Of a stretch of 33,929 nt of DNA, positions 33,808-33,929 are shown piece by piece. Positions within the stretch are counted from its first letter, which is position 1. Each line of letters opens with the position of its first letter. The DNA is from a virus. The translations under genes and the position numbers were made by a program. Under the pieces are notes generated by a model. The model saw nothing but the letters and a program-made list of their open reading frames with translations. It was not told where the DNA came from and did not search any database. Location of the stretch: positions 1 through 33,929 of IMG/VR virus record IMGVR_UViG_3300005581_000065; one strand, given 5' to 3'.

Positions 33808-33929
33808 GATGTGATGTATTTTTGTTCTTTTAAATAGTGGATGATGTCATCCTGTTGTGATTTTGTATAGCTCCTTTTTAGCTTTCGTCTAGCGTTTATT
33901 GTAGAATAATTGCGGTATGCTTCTCCAAA
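33804..33929 (-). CDS. C-terminal end of an unknown gene (partial)
   Basis: The frame is open from the window edge and reads FGEAYRNYSTINARRKLKRS, then YTKSQQDDIIHYLKEQKYIT before Ser and TGA, 41 residues. The sequence is basic and helical. The stop overlaps the metallophosphoesterase start (ATGA), so they are in one operon. Family cannot be judged from this fragment. Confidence 0.75.
   Translation of the reverse strand, partial: FGEAYRNYSTINARRKLKRSYTKSQQDDIIHYLKEQKYITS

Overview
The window is a piece of a large, AT-rich double-stranded DNA phage genome of the T4 superfamily (contractile-tailed myovirus). The evidence is a set of recognisable T4-type replication and nucleotide genes: RNase H, NrdA/NrdB, helicase gp41, UvsX and dCMP hydroxymethylase gp42. 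It also has T4-late-like TATAAATA boxes, homing endonucleases of T4-phage style and a tRNA cluster. Many unnamed genes resemble conserved proteins of marine and alphaproteobacterial T4-like phages (ClpP-like protease, RecB-like nuclease, FmdB-type zinc ribbon, 2OG oxygenase, a large virion protein). No photosynthesis gene is present, so a heterotrophic proteobacterial host is plausible but unproven. Every supported gene lies on the minus strand, so transcription runs from high to low coordinates.

Layout, in transcription order. (1) 33.9-31.6 kb: end of an unknown gene, a metallophosphoesterase, a secreted 3D-domain protein flanked by a 14-bp inverted repeat, and an early gene with an AT-hook-like motif under a strong promoter with phased A-tracts, closed by a clear terminator. 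(2) 31.9-28.6 kb: DNA-modification block with gp42, a GIY-YIG homing endonuclease, a small basic protein, an Nmad1-like protein and a BGT-like glycosyltransferase. (3) 28.6-23.5 kb: recombination/replication block. Here uvsX is broken into two genes by a split intein with a free-standing HNH endonuclease between them, followed by a 2OG-Fe(II) oxygenase, an unknown gene and a gp41 helicase carrying a contiguous mini-intein in its Walker A motif. (4) 23.5-12.5 kb: AAA ATPase, zinc metallopeptidase, a KxDG ligase-like protein, an NMNAT-like nucleotidyltransferase, a very basic core-like protein and a virion structural protein. Several of these begin with a peptide resembling the T4 capsid-targeting sequence. 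(5) 12.4-5.7 kb: nrdB, nrdA, zinc-ribbon proteins, a GIY-YIG protein, RNase H, a RecB-like nuclease and a ClpP-like protease, closed by a terminator. (6) 5.5-1.4 kb: two early-promoter modules of very similar sequence driving strings of tiny genes, a tandem family of 21-residue repeat proteins, and an HNH endonuclease. (7) 1.4-0 kb: promoter and tRNA cluster: Ile(UAU), Ala, Trp, Leu, CAU, an initiator-like CAU, Tyr, plus two degenerate tRNA-like elements.

The genes point to one programme. Sigma70-like promoters (mostly TGTACA, 17 bp, TATAAT) express small early proteins, tRNAs and replication genes. Ribonucleotide reductase and gp42 supply modified dNTPs, and a glycosyltransferase probably decorates the hydroxymethylcytosine. 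UvsX, gp41 and RNase H replicate the DNA. Late boxes drive the endonucleases and a block of possible capsid-packaged proteins. The most unusual features are the fractured uvsX, the intein in gp41, the capsid-targeting-like N termini on enzymes, and late boxes only 5-7 nt before start codons. All calls come from reading the sequence by eye; no homology search was run.
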